DNA from: Evansella sp. LMS18
GTDB taxonomy: Bacteria > Bacillota > Bacilli > Bacillales > Salisediminibacteriaceae
Length of the DNA: 64,000 nucleotides
Reading direction: 5' to 3'
NCBI RefSeq assembly: GCF_024362785.1
Contig: NZ_CP093301.1
Span: 2,232,001-2,296,000 of the forward strand
Under the pieces are notes generated by a model. It was not told where the DNA came from and did no database searches. It saw only the letters and a program-made list of their open reading frames with translations. The position numbers and the translations under genes were made by a program. Within the stretch, counting starts at the first letter, position 1, and each line of letters begins with the position of its first letter. Positions 7,928-16,541 of the stretch are shown here, piece by piece.

Positions 7928-9166
7928 ATGAAAAAACTGAATTTATTAACACAAATTTTAATTGCTTTTGTTGCGGCTATCATTCTTGGGGCAATTTTCG
8001 GCCCGCGAATAGAAGTTGTCCAGCCATTAGGTGATTTCTTTATCCGTCTTATCCGGTTTATCATTGTACCATTAATACTGGCGACACTTGTTGTTGGTGT
8101 GGCAGGAACAGGAAATATTAAAAAGCTCGGGCGAATGGGCGGGAAAACAGTGGCCTATTACCTGGCCACATCCGCAATCGCTATCACTATTGGTCTTGGA
8201 ATTGGTTTCGCATTCCAGCCGGGAGCAGGGGTAGATATTCCGGCGGAAGCAGTGGGGGAAGAGCCGGCAGTTCAGGAAACGAGCTTAGTAGACACGCTGC
8301 TGAATATCATTCCAACAAATCCATTCCAGTCGATGGTCGAAGGGAATATTCTGCAGATTATCTTTTTTGCCCTGTTTCTGGGAGTTGCTATATCCCTCGT
8401 CGGGGAGAAGGCACAGCCTGTTTACCGTTTCTTTGAAGCTTTTTCAGAAGTCATGTACAGAATTACAGGGATCGTTATCCGGTTAGCGCCAATCGGTGTA
8501 TTTGGTCTGATTGCTCCTGTGGTCGGGCAGTATGGAGTATCGGTGCTCCTACCGCTTCTGAAAGTTATTCTCGCTGTCCTTGTCGCCTGTCTGATTCACG
8601 CAGGAATCACATACTCGATTGCCGTAAAAACCTTAGGAAAAATGAGTCCGTTTCAGTTTTTCAAAGGGATCGCTCCTGCCGGTCTGTTTGCATTCAGTTC
8701 AGCGAGCAGTGCGGGAACATTACCGCTTACAATGAAAAATACAGAAGAAAACTTAGGAGTATCTAAGAGAACGAGCAGTTTTGTCCTTCCTCTCGGGGCG
8801 ACAATTAACATGGATGGAACCGCCATCTATCAGGGTGTTGCTGTTCTGTTCATTGCCCAGTTTTATGGCATTGAATTGACGATGACACAACTATTGTTAG
8901 TAGTGCTTACAGCTACATTAGCATCAATCGGAACTGCTGGCGTACCAGGTGCCGGAATGATCATGCTTACCCTCGTTCTCACAACAATAGGGCTTCCTCT
9001 CGAAGGAATTGCCTTGGTTGCCGGGATTGACCGTATTCTTGATATGTTCCGGACTTCTGTTAATGTCATCGGGGATGCTGCAGGAGCGGTGGTTGTGGAC
9101 CGTACTGAGAAGAACAATGAAGAAAGTCTTGAAGAAAGGGAGCATGAAATTAAACTGAATGCGTAA
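7928..9166 (+). CDS. Glutamate/dicarboxylate:cation symporter (DAACS family, GltP/GltT-like)
   Basis: 412 residues from the ATG that follows GGGGAG; a TTG eight codons upstream is less likely because it precedes that site. The polytopic membrane protein has the DAACS hallmarks: the serine-rich re-entrant loop (FSSASSAGTLPLT), the NMDGT motif and the C-terminal GIDRILDMFRTSVNVIGDA that holds the substrate-binding Arg and Asp. The family imports glutamate, aspartate or C4-dicarboxylates with Na+ or H+. The convergent GlnK/GlnL-like two-component system next door probably regulates it (inference). The exact substrate cannot be read from the sequence. Confidence 0.9.
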   Translation: MKKLNLLTQILIAFVAAIILGAIFGPRIEVVQPLGDFFIRLIRFIIVPLILATLVVGVAGTGNIKKLGRMGGKTVAYYLATSAIAITIGLGIGFAFQPGAGVDIPAEAVGEEPAVQETSLVDTLLNIIPTNPFQSMVEGNILQIIFFALFLGVAISLVGEKAQPVYRFFEAFSEVMYRITGIVIRLAPIGVFGLIAPVVGQYGVSVLLPLLKVILAVLVACLIHAGITYSIAVKTLGKMSPFQFFKGIAPAGLFAFSSASSAGTLPLTMKNTEENLGVSKRTSSFVLPLGATINMDGTAIYQGVAVLFIAQFYGIELTMTQLLLVVLTATLASIGTAGVPGAGMIMLTLVLTTIGLPLEGIALVAGIDRILDMFRTSVNVIGDAAGAVVVDRTEKNNEESLEEREHEIKLNA

Positions 9167-9175
9167 TAGCTTCCA

Positions 9176-9228
9176 GCCCCAGTGTTCTCCTGCGCAATAG
9201 TAAGAAAGCAGGAGGAACTGGGGCGTTT
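9176..9228. terminator. Terminator between symporter and response regulator genes
   Basis: GCCCCAGT (9176-9183) pairs with ACTGGGGC (9217-9224); an inner CTCCTGC/GCAGGAG extends the stem. The T-tract on the plus strand is weak. Confidence 0.65.
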
Positions 9229-9237
9229 ATCAATGAA

Positions 9238-10158
9238 TTACATTAACCGCTTCGCTTCAAAATACAGTATCTGAATAAATTTTTTGGCGTTAATACGGAT
9301 CTGAGTGGTGGATAATGCCTGCTCGTTTTTCAGCTCGGCCATTCTTTCTCTGACTATGGCGAAGTCAAAAAACTTAGGTGCATAGCTTTCAAATATTGGA
9401 TTAGTAAAGTCATCAAGCCCTAGGGAAGAAAGGTGGTTCAGTGACTGGAAAATCGTCCTTCTCACTCGCTGTTCAGATGCTTTAACCTCTCTTGCAATTT
9501 CTTTCCCGGAAGCGGAAGAACCGAGCCGCTGCTTCGCAAGCATTGTAAAAATATCTTTCACACGGGGAAATCCCTTTTTGAAAGTCTCCGTCGTCTCCAG
9601 CCAGTATAAGTAATCGAGGATCTCCAGCAGGTCCTTGCAGCCGTTTTCTCCCAGAACCCCTAAATCTGACAGGAGAATTTGGCCGGAATCTGTAATCTTT
9701 GGCTGCAGGGCAGGAGCTTGCTCCTGGACGGCATTGCCAAGGGAAAGGGCATGACTTAATGACTGGTGGATATGCAGCATAGACCTCTCCAGGCGTATAC
9801 GTTCTGTCACCTTCTTAATTACTGAGATTACTTCGATCCTGTTAACAGGCTTCGTAACATAGTATTCCGTACCAAGTGAATAGGCTTTGCTAATAAGTTC
9901 TTTTGATTCCACCTGTGAGATCATAATAATTTTGCCGTTGAAAAATGGTTTTATGGTCCTGATTGTCTCAATTCCGTCAAGATTGGGCATTAGCAGGTCG
10001 ATGAGAAGAATATCTGTCTTTTTAAAGGCGGAAATGTTATTACATAACTCAGACCCGTCATTAACTTCCCCTGTTACAGCTCCGAGATCCTCATCCTCAA
10101 TAATCTCTGTTAACATGGAGCGGACTGCTGCGTCGTCATCAACAATGTAAAAGAACAT
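9238..10158 (-). CDS. glnL: Response regulator, GlnL/YcbB family
   Basis: 306 residues from an ATG preceded by AAAGGG; a GTG nine bases upstream overlaps the kinase stop. The receiver domain (1-120) has the acidic pocket VDDD, phospho-acceptor Asp54 (LLIDLLMP) and Lys103 (VTKP). The C-terminal half is the helical YcbB-type DNA-binding region (SGKEIAREVKASEQRVRRT), as in Bacillus subtilis GlnL, which controls glutamine utilisation genes. It forms an operon with the kinase upstream and converges on a glutamate-type symporter, its likely target (inference). Confidence 0.85.
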   Translation of the reverse strand: MFFYIVDDDAAVRSMLTEIIEDEDLGAVTGEVNDGSELCNNISAFKKTDILLIDLLMPNLDGIETIRTIKPFFNGKIIMISQVESKELISKAYSLGTEYYVTKPVNRIEVISVIKKVTERIRLERSMLHIHQSLSHALSLGNAVQEQAPALQPKITDSGQILLSDLGVLGENGCKDLLEILDYLYWLETTETFKKGFPRVKDIFTMLAKQRLGSSASGKEIAREVKASEQRVRRTIFQSLNHLSSLGLDDFTNPIFESYAPKFFDFAIVRERMAELKNEQALSTTQIRINAKKFIQILYFEAKRLM

Positions 10159-10163
10159 CCGAA

Positions 10164-11474
10164 TCACCCTTTCTTTACCAGGTTTTGAACTGGCAGCTGA
10201 ATAGTGAAGACTGTACCTATTACTTCCGGAGTGCTTTTCAGGCTGATTTTTCCATGAAGTTCCTCTACGACTCTTGTTACATAAGAAAGTCCTATGCCGG
10301 TGGAAGGTGCGCCGCTGTTATCATATTTAGATGTAAATCCAGGTTGAAAGATGATTTTCCGGCGTTTTTCAGGGATACCCGGGCCGTCATCGCTGATGTG
10401 TAAATGAACCCAGTCTCCTTTTTTCTCGGCAACGAGCTTTACGCGGCCTTTATTTTCTATTGCTTCAATGGCGTTTGCCACAAGGTTATTTATAATCGAG
10501 AGCATACTGTACACATGATATTCTGGCTGAGTTCCTTCCGCCTCGAATGCGATTAAAATCTCTTTTTTCAATGAAGCAGCATATTTTTGATTTGCTTTCG
10601 CCACCAGATTAAGCAAGGATTTAATTTCCATATATTCCGATAAATTCTCATCGGATATAAGTTTGGATAGTCCGGAAAAAATTCTTTGATTATCCTTTTT
10701 TATGTCGTGTATTTCCCCTACAATTTTCAGTGTTTTTGCAGGCAGATAACCAGGTACAGGCTGTCCCTGATTTTCCAGTTTTTTCAGTGACTCGTACAGG
10801 AGGTAAGCATCTCTCGTAATTTTTTCACTGTTCTTCAATGTTTTATCTAAGTGAATTGTTTCTTCATACAGATTGGAAATAACTATAAGCAGATGTGCAT
10901 TTTGTGCCCGTGTCTGCTGTACTTTTATTTTGGCGGTGTAAAGCTTCATCAGATTAAAGAATCCTACCGTAAAATAGCTTCGGAAAATAGCTATAACACT
11001 TATTTTATGCAGATCTGCCAGAGTAAAAGCAGCACCAAATGATATGTACTGAAAAGAGATTTCGGCAATACTGGAGAAAACCTCGGTAACAATCCCTAAA
11101 AAGCCAATCAGCAAAGGGCGGTGGTGGAGTCGATTTATACGGAATAAACCGAAAAGACAAGCGAAAGTAATATAATAAAAAAAGGTAGGGTAACGGGTTT
11201 CAAAAGCTTCTGTAAAACCATAGGAATAAAAAGAGACGTCTAATAAAATTCTGAACAGCACGACCATAGTTCCTGCTGATAAACCTGAAATTACGGGATG
11301 GATTCTTCTAAGAAGCAATAAGGAAAAGAAAAATGTCGGGGTCCCGAAGCTTACACGGAACGAATCATTAAAAGGATGAAAATACAGCTGGCCGGCCAAA
11401 GGAACAAGCATGAGCATTAAAACAAAGATTTGAGTCTCCTTGTTGAATGTACGAATGAATGCCAACACCGCCAT
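10164..11474 (-). CDS. glnK: Sensor histidine kinase, GlnK-like
   Basis: 436 residues. Five or six membrane helices lie in the first 180 residues, then a coiled region with the presumed phospho-acceptor His256 (IVGEIHDIKKDNQRI) and an ATPase domain. The ATPase domain shows the N box (NNLVANAIEAI), G1 (DDGPGIP), F box (FQPGFTSK) and G2 (GIGLSYV). The architecture is that of GlnK/CitS-like kinases with membrane-embedded sensing. It is the first gene of the kinase-regulator operon, with the regulator start five bases after its stop. Confidence 0.85.
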   Translation of the reverse strand: MAVLAFIRTFNKETQIFVLMLMLVPLAGQLYFHPFNDSFRVSFGTPTFFFSLLLLRRIHPVISGLSAGTMVVLFRILLDVSFYSYGFTEAFETRYPTFFYYITFACLFGLFRINRLHHRPLLIGFLGIVTEVFSSIAEISFQYISFGAAFTLADLHKISVIAIFRSYFTVGFFNLMKLYTAKIKVQQTRAQNAHLLIVISNLYEETIHLDKTLKNSEKITRDAYLLYESLKKLENQGQPVPGYLPAKTLKIVGEIHDIKKDNQRIFSGLSKLISDENLSEYMEIKSLLNLVAKANQKYAASLKKEILIAFEAEGTQPEYHVYSMLSIINNLVANAIEAIENKGRVKLVAEKKGDWVHLHISDDGPGIPEKRRKIIFQPGFTSKYDNSGAPSTGIGLSYVTRVVEELHGKISLKSTPEVIGTVFTIQLPVQNLVKKG

Positions 11475-11639
11475 TCTGACTTCCTGTATTTAACGTGTTC
11501 TTATTATATAATACCGGCTAATATATATTGCTTTATCCAGGCAAGTAAATAAATTAGAACTAGGCGCTTTCTCCATAACAGGGACAGGAGAATCATCAGT
11601 TTTAGGAAAATAATAGGAATAAATATTGGCATGAGAGTG

Positions 11640-11924
11640 TTAGTGGAAAATCAACGGGCTCCTTCCATCCCCTTCTACCGAAAAGTAGATAAAAAAAATG
11701 AACGCAAGGAGCATAACGGAGGTAATAATCAGAAGAGCGGACCAATAATACTTGTTCATAAAAGAATAAACACTGGAAATCAGGCTTAAGGTGCCGAGTG
11801 AAAAACAGACGGAAAAGCCAGTGATACCGCTCATCCTCGGCAGCGTAGCGGTGAAAAATAATGTGAAAAAAGCAGCCTGGAAAGCTATACCTGCGATAAA
11901 GGAAATTCTTCCACGGTTATACAA
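11640..11924 (-). CDS. Small three-helix membrane protein, unknown
   Basis: 94 residues from a TTG seven bases after GGAGG; the ATG two codons earlier sits too close to that site. There are three hydrophobic helices (about 8-27, 33-54 and 59-82) and a short polar tail. No family is recognised. It lies next to two further small membrane protein genes on the same strand. Confidence 0.55.
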   Translation of the reverse strand: MYNRGRISFIAGIAFQAAFFTLFFTATLPRMSGITGFSVCFSLGTLSLISSVYSFMNKYYWSALLIITSVMLLAFIFFIYFSVEGDGRSPLIFH

Positions 11925-11956
11925 AGTCATTCCTCCTTACCGGCGGTCCGGGATTG

Positions 11957-12181
11957 TTAGAATAAAGATGCGATTTGGAGTCCGATCAGCAAGGTTATGA
12001 TGAACAGACCGAAAATGGCGCTGGCTCTGTGCAAGCGCAGGGCTGCTTCTGTTATTTCAGGTTCTTTTTTGAACATCCACCGTCTGCCCCATAAATAGCT
12101 TTCTTCCGGCTCAATAATCCCCCAGATTAATAGTCCATAAAAAGGAACCATCAGCACAATTAATATAATTGTTTCAGCCAA
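11957..12181 (-). CDS. Small membrane protein, possibly DUF6199-like
   Basis: 74 residues from a TTG start placed nine bases after GGAGAGG. It has two membrane helices around a central motif with WGRRWMFKKEPEITEAALRL, the layout of the small DUF6199-type proteins (resemblance only). Function unknown. It is separated by 32 bases from the next small membrane protein gene and may be cotranscribed with it. Confidence 0.55.
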   Translation of the reverse strand: MAETIILIVLMVPFYGLLIWGIIEPEESYLWGRRWMFKKEPEITEAALRLHRASAIFGLFIITLLIGLQIASLF

Positions 12182-12290
12182 ACAATCACCCTCTCCGTTA
12201 GTCTCACAGTTTAATTTTACCAAAGATTACCTGGAGGTTCATTGCTCAGCAGCAAGAAGCCCATTCTGAATCTCGGTTGCTTCAGCAAAT

Positions 12291-12333
12291 TAAAAACAGC
12301 TGTCCGGCCCTGGAAGCAGGGCAGTAACAGCTG
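12291..12333 (-). terminator. Terminator after the HEAT-like gene (minus strand)
   Basis: A two-part stem, CAGCTG (12297-12302) with CAGCTG (12328-12333) and GCCCTG with CAGGGC inside, followed on the minus strand by TTTTTAATTT. Confidence 0.8.
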
Positions 12334-12340
12334 AAAATAG

Positions 12341-12895
12341 TTAATGGGTATTTTTCCAGAGAGCAGCGTACTTTTTCCGGTACTTATCGTCGGTTTCTTC
12401 TGCAATTAACTCAAGGGCCGTGATTTTAATCGCCTCATCGTGCAAGGCATCAAACAAATGCCGTAACCCCTGGGTAATATCAAACCGGATCAGTGTGTAA
12501 TTTTTTTCTCCTTCGCACTCCCGGTAGCGGTTAACAAGATGATCAACCACAAGCTCCTTCTGCTGCTCGCCTGCCAGGCCGATCCTCCAGACTGCCTGCA
12601 AGCTGTGCCGGGCGGTGACAAACTTTTTATCCTTTGTAACTCCCCAGATGGCTGGGAAATCATGCAGTACTCTCTTTTCAGGATCGCTCACCGCCAGATA
12701 AGACAGAAACTGAGCTGCTCTCGACCTCCTGTGATTATCCATGTGCGTTAAGTCTTCTACCAGCTGGTCCCACACTTCATACGCCCAGTCCACTTCCTTT
12801 TCAGCAGCAGCAAGAATATTTTTATAGGCTTCATACTGCTTCTCTCTGTCATCCGATTCCAGATCATTAAAGTAATCTTTTATTTTTTCATCCAT
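12341..12895 (-). CDS. HEAT-repeat-like helical protein
   Basis: 184 residues from the ATG behind AGGAGCTGATAAC; an ATG ten codons upstream has no site. The sequence is entirely helical with alternating hydrophobic pattern (RSRAAQFLSYLAVSDPE, LIRFDITQGLRHLFDAL), suggesting stacked HEAT-like helices that bind another protein. No catalytic motif is seen and it is presumably cytoplasmic. It follows a membrane protein gene by 36 bases and may share its operon. Function unknown. Confidence 0.65.
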   Translation of the reverse strand: MDEKIKDYFNDLESDDREKQYEAYKNILAAAEKEVDWAYEVWDQLVEDLTHMDNHRRSRAAQFLSYLAVSDPEKRVLHDFPAIWGVTKDKKFVTARHSLQAVWRIGLAGEQQKELVVDHLVNRYRECEGEKNYTLIRFDITQGLRHLFDALHDEAIKITALELIAEETDDKYRKKYAALWKNTH

Positions 12896-12931
12896 GTTAT
12901 CAGCTCCTGGCTTTATTTTTCCCAAGAAGAT

Positions 12932-13321
12932 CTAGGCGAATTTCATTACTGCTTCGTTAACGATAAAAAATACAGCTGAGCAGATTAGAAAAACAGGTAA
13001 CATTCCGAGGAAACTGAGCCAATCGGTAAAAGCCCCTGGTCCAAAAATCAGCCCTGCCGGCAGGATAAATGCAGCTCCAAAGGCAAGGTGGAAGAAAAAC
13101 GATAATGTCCTTTTATACTTCCATTTTGCCCTGCGGCTGAGGAAGTCTGAGAGCATAGAGGTGAGTATGCCGTAAGTGAAAATTACCGGAGCTCCGTATA
13201 AAGCATAGAGAAAGATGTTCTGGAAGTAATTGAACTCTGTATAAACCGGCATTACGGCAGGCAGAAGCAAAGAGGTAATGATGGAGGTGAGCAGCGCTAT
13301 AGTAACCTTTGGAAACATCAT
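12932..13321 (-). CDS. Four-helix membrane protein, unknown
   Basis: 129 residues with four membrane segments (about 5-25, 33-55, 75-95 and 100-122) and a basic loop SRRAKWKYKR on the cytoplasmic side. No family is recognised. It is the first gene of a likely two-gene operon with the HEAT-like protein. Confidence 0.6.
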   Translation of the reverse strand: MMFPKVTIALLTSIITSLLLPAVMPVYTEFNYFQNIFLYALYGAPVIFTYGILTSMLSDFLSRRAKWKYKRTLSFFFHLAFGAAFILPAGLIFGPGAFTDWLSFLGMLPVFLICSAVFFIVNEAVMKFA

Positions 13322-13395
13322 CTGGCACGCCTTCTTTCAGGAAGATTATTGTTGGAATAATTATACTACCAAACAGTTCCTTATGGAGGTGGAAA

Positions 13396-13524
13396 ATGAG
13401 AATTGCGGGGAAAGAGCTGAAGGGCGTATACTCTTTTTTCCTTTTCCGGCCCGTAGATAAAAAGATTCAGGCTGAGGAATTTTTGCTGAAGGAAATACGA
13501 TATGAAGGGCGAAGTATACTTTAA
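13396..13524 (+). CDS. Possible 42-residue protein
   Basis: ATG with a good site (GGAGGTGG, 13385-13392). The product is basic and helical with ends MRIAGKELKG and RYEGRSIL. There is no recognised family and no terminator behind it, so it may be a gene fragment. Confidence 0.3.
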   Translation: MRIAGKELKGVYSFFLFRPVDKKIQAEEFLLKEIRYEGRSIL

Positions 13525-13903
13525 TATATTTGAGAAGCGGAGGTGGGGGGCAGTTTAAGTAAATACTGTTATGCACACGAAATGCAGAGGAACGAGAATG
13601 GATCAGTGTTTGTAAAACTGAATGAACCAGCGACCTTAAAATGGCTGTTTATTAATCGCCCCTCCAATAATTTCAAAATACACTGCCTCATTCAAAACAC
13701 AAATCCGGTTGATCAGGAACCAGGCATGTTTATACCTAATTACCAGCACATCTGCAGCTGCCCTTTTTACAGCAATTTTTACTTCTTATTTTCTTCTTAT
13801 TAGCTTCAATAAGTTTTTATCCTTTAAAAAATGAATGGAATCCATCCGCCGGCTGGCTATACCTGGCCTGACGGTTATTTGCTGAACCATCCTGCCAGAT
13901 ATT
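13525..13903. other. Intergenic stretch without recognisable content
   Basis: About 380 bases. An 86-codon frame (13543-13803) lacks a family match and has a poor start, so I do not call it. Confidence 0.35.
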
Positions 13904-13927
13904 AAAAACAGGCTGAACTGTTCAGCC
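13904..13927 (-). terminator. Terminator overlapping the stop of the 58-residue gene
   Basis: GGCTGAA (13911-13917) with TTCAGCC (13921-13927), read on the minus strand and followed by TGTTTTTAAT. Confidence 0.7.
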
Positions 13928-14098
13928 CTTTTTCGTCAGTAAAGTTAAAACATAAATGATTGGGACAGCCGGTGCAGCTAGAGCCACAATGCTCGTTACC
14001 GCGGGGTGGAAGTTTAAAAGCGGCCCAAAATAAAGTGTCAGAACGGAAACCGCGAGCCCGGCAACCAGGGCAATAATACTTTTCAATGTTGAACTCAT
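13922..14098 (-). CDS. 58-residue two-helix membrane protein
   Basis: ATG with AAGGAGT seven bases upstream. The product has two hydrophobic segments (IIALVAGLAVSVLTLYFG and VTSIVALAAPAVPIIYVL) joined by a short loop and ends LLTKKG. A terminator hairpin overlaps the stop. The strong site and own terminator make it a real gene. Function unknown. Confidence 0.65.
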   Translation of the reverse strand: MSSTLKSIIALVAGLAVSVLTLYFGPLLNFHPAVTSIVALAAPAVPIIYVLTLLTKKG

Positions 14099-14292
14099 TC
14101 GAAAGACTCCTTATTAATCTTCTTGATTATTAAAGTTTACCTAAACGGCCCGGGAGTTTGCAAATTTAGGACAAGCGTTTCTCTTGTGAAAAGGGGACGG
14201 AAGCTTTGGCTGCCGCAGTACAGGAAGAAAAAATGAACATAATTGAATGAATTTCATTTATAGACTCTGGATAAAAAAGACGAATGTTTCTT

Positions 14293-14425
14293 TTCGATTG
14301 CAGCGTAAGACGGCGACTCGTGCGGGAATAGCGCGAGCTGAAAATCCATTTTTGACGTCGTTCAGCCGTCAAAAATTAGTTGAAGCCGTGCCCGCAGAAC
14401 GCGTCCGTCTGTAGCGTGAATCGAA
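14293..14425. repeat. ~133-bp imperfect hairpin element (REP/MITE-like)
   Basis: The ends are inverted: TTCGATT (14293-14299) with AATCGAA (14419-14425), then CGTAAGACGG with CCGTCTGTAGCG. The centre holds a second hairpin, TTTTTGACG with CGTCAAAAA. The segments GCGACTCGTGCGGGAATAGC and GCCCGCAGAACGCG resemble the abundant 'GCGACTCCTGCGGGA' intergenic repeats I know from Bacillus genomes (recalled, not searched). It is GC-rich compared with its surroundings. Confidence 0.6.
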
Positions 14426-14505
14426 CAACAAAGAAACCTGAATTATGAAATGGATTCAACTAAACAACAAAACACAAAATTAAATAAAAAATTGAGGTGA
14501 AGGAA

Positions 14506-14895
14506 GTGGCCAAATTTAGCGAAACACTGGCAAATGCTTTTAAAGAGCACGCGGTTATATTTGCGGAAACACAGGAAACGGGCGACTCCCAGCGTGGTCA
14601 TGATTCTTCTGAAGTGCTTCTCAGGATCGGCAAGCTGCTGAAACGAAACAGAAAAGAGGCAAGGGAAGTTATCAATGAATTAATGAAAAGTGATAACCCG
14701 GCTGTATTAGCCGCTTGCTGTGTGGAGGCCTTCCTAGTAAAATATCGGGAGAAGGAAGCAGAGCAGGTTCTGGAAAAAATCGCCGCCTCTGGTCTTGGTA
14801 CGGTAAGCCTGAATGCTGAAATTATCCTGGAATTATACAGGTCGGGGGAACTATACGAGCTGGACTTGGAAAAAGCAAGCAAGCTTCAACGTTAA
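14506..14895 (+). CDS. Hypothetical helical protein (HEAT / DUF2019-like)
   Basis: 129 residues from a GTG seven bases after GAGGTG; the in-frame GTG three codons upstream overlaps that site. The C-terminal 70 residues (NPAVLAACCVEAFLVKYREK, then ASGLGTVSLNAEIILELY) look like a pair of HEAT-type repeats as in DUF2019 proteins. There is no signal peptide. The next gene begins 30 bases downstream and is probably cotranscribed. Confidence 0.6.
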   Translation: MAKFSETLANAFKEHAVIFAETQETGDSQRGHDSSEVLLRIGKLLKRNRKEAREVINELMKSDNPAVLAACCVEAFLVKYREKEAEQVLEKIAASGLGTVSLNAEIILELYRSGELYELDLEKASKLQR

Positions 14896-14925
14896 CAGGC
14901 GGCTGGACGAAATGAGGGAGTTATC

Positions 14926-15411
14926 ATTAAATTTTTAAGCAAAAAAACGGTCGTGCCGGTGCTGGCAGTTATAATTCTTGCTGCTGCAGGGATAAACCAG
15001 AGTACGGGAGGAACGACATACTCAACATTTGAAGGAATACTGGAAAACAGGCTGGATGGCGACCAGGCTGAAAGAATTAGCATTACCAGGTATGATGACC
15101 AGAACAGAACGGAAGATTTTGTAATCATAGAAGACACTGACACGATAAATAGTATCCTTGCTGATTTATCAGAGGTGGAGCTGGAGGAAGTGCCATACAG
15201 TGAGCTTACTGATGAAGAGAGACAGAGCAGGCATACACACACGGTCAGAATAAATGGTACCAGCCGCAGTATGGTCGCGGTGGAAATCTTTGAGAGCGGC
15301 TTCTGGCATATAACCGGACCGGGGTACGCTTACCGGTTATTAAACCAGAACGAGGCAGGATATCTAAGGACGATTGAAAAAGAAGAGTTAGAGTGGATGG
15401 AGACTGGGTGA
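14926..15411 (+). CDS. Membrane-anchored hypothetical protein, possible ATT start
   Basis: The only well-spaced site (GAGGGAG, 14914-14920) precedes ATT at 14926. This gives 161 residues that begin with a basic-hydrophobic anchor (KFLSKKTVVPVLAVIIL). The first standard codon, GTG at 14953, would remove the basic part and has no site. The external domain is acidic and ends in a compact motif (VEIFESGFWHITGPGYAYRL). No family is recognised. A terminator follows at 15484. Confidence 0.55.
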   Translation: MKFLSKKTVVPVLAVIILAAAGINQSTGGTTYSTFEGILENRLDGDQAERISITRYDDQNRTEDFVIIEDTDTINSILADLSEVELEEVPYSELTDEERQSRHTHTVRINGTSRSMVAVEIFESGFWHITGPGYAYRLLNQNEAGYLRTIEKEELEWMETG

Positions 15412-15483
15412 AATTTAATTAAACGTTTGATTAAAATTTTATAGAGAGAATGACACTGTTGTCGGATGCAATGTATATTTCAG

Positions 15484-15518
15484 AAAAACCTGCAGAGAGT
15501 GAGTCTGCAGGTTTTTTG
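15484..15518 (+). terminator. Terminator
   Basis: AAAAACCTGCAG (15484-15495) pairs with CTGCAGGTTTTTT (15505-15517). It closes the 14506-15411 operon. Confidence 0.85.
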
Positions 15519-15539
15519 ATGGAAAATTTTTATAGCTGC

Positions 15540-15680
15540 GCCCATTTAAGAGAGTGGTACGCACGAAAGGGTAATGTGTTCGCACGATTGGAAGGGCGGT
15601 TTGCACAACTTGCAGGGTGGTTCGCACGACATGAAGGATGCTTTGCACAACTTGGAGAGCCATTCGCACATCCTGAAATA
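15540..15680. repeat. 21-bp-phased repeat array (word TTCGCACAACTT)
   Basis: The core CGCAC/TGCAC recurs with GCAC at 15561, 15582, 15603, 15624, 15645 and 15666, exactly every 21 bases, with a degenerate first unit at 15540. The units alternate TTCGCACGA and TTTGCACAA. The same word makes the array at 23.96-24.11 kb and, reversed, the start of the one at 53.87 kb. It lies between a terminator and a lipoprotein gene. Confidence 0.85.
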
Positions 15681-15842
15681 ATTCTAATTAACTAACCGCT
15701 TCGAAGCAATGGATACTATCAACATATGTTCTTAAACATGAAAATTCGTTTGTTTTGCTCAGAAATAAGGAAATAGTCCTTATAATACATTTTCCTGCCA
15801 GAATGATGCAGACAAACTATTTTTTTCGAGGAGAGATAAGCT

Positions 15843-16523
15843 ATGAAAAGGCTTCTGATCACTTTGTCTTTTTCAACACTTATGGTCGTTACGGCCTGCG
15901 GGGACGATAATACCGGAGGCAGCGGGGATGACAATGCCGGCACACCTGGTAATAATAATGGAGCGCCTGAAGATACAGATAACATACCCGCAGATAATAA
16001 TAATGAATTTAATGCTGTGGAGGAAAATAACGATGAGACGATAGATGAAACTGGGGAAGAAGGAGATATAATAGAAAATGAAGCAGGCGTATTCACCCTC
16101 CACAGTCGGGCGGACGATATTGATCCCGTTGAAACCGGTCCGATTGTGCTGGAAATCGAGCAAGTCCTTGCTGCGTCGGGGACACTAAGTGAAGAGATGA
16201 CCGAGGTAATGGAAGCAGATGAAGTTGAATATATACAAGTCGATATGACAGTAGAAAACACAGCGGAGGAAGATATCACCTTCTTTGCAGGGTCAGGAAC
16301 AATGCAAACGGATACCGGCGAGCAGCTTGATGGTGATATGTGGCTCAGCGAGCATATTGAAGAACTATTGATGGCCGGGACGACTCAGAGCGCCAGTTTT
16401 TATTACGTACTGGAAAACTCCAGTGCAGAAGACGTGGAATCGGTGCGGTTAATCTGGGAAGCGCCGGTAAATGTAGACTATGAAGAAGTGGGGGAAGAAC
16501 CAGAAATCGAGGTTGACTTTTAG
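15843..16523 (+). CDS. Acidic lipoprotein, DUF4352-like domain (paralogue 1)
   Basis: 226 residues. The lipobox VTAC places the lipidated Cys at 19. A strongly acidic, low-complexity linker (20-75) is followed by a C-terminal beta domain (about 80-226; IENEAGVFTLHSR, VEYIQVDMTVENTAEEDITF, SVRLIWEAP). That domain resembles the Ig-like DUF4352 fold of surface lipoproteins. Four relatives in this window share the same N-terminus with Cys19 (25282, 41521, 42537, 52289). They are presumably anchored on the outer face of the membrane. The acetyltransferase gene follows after 18 bases. Function unknown. Confidence 0.75.
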   Translation: MKRLLITLSFSTLMVVTACGDDNTGGSGDDNAGTPGNNNGAPEDTDNIPADNNNEFNAVEENNDETIDETGEEGDIIENEAGVFTLHSRADDIDPVETGPIVLEIEQVLAASGTLSEEMTEVMEADEVEYIQVDMTVENTAEEDITFFAGSGTMQTDTGEQLDGDMWLSEHIEELLMAGTTQSASFYYVLENSSAEDVESVRLIWEAPVNVDYEEVGEEPEIEVDF

Positions 16524-16541
16524 TGATTTGAAGGAGATAGA

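Noticed and set aside
13543-13803. 86-codon frame
   Set aside because: GTG start within a G-run, Cys- and Phe-rich composition unlike neighbours, no terminator or family.
15439-15695. Open frames of 76 and 81 codons over the 15.54-kb array
   Set aside because: Arise from the 21-bp phase and include a terminator hairpin.
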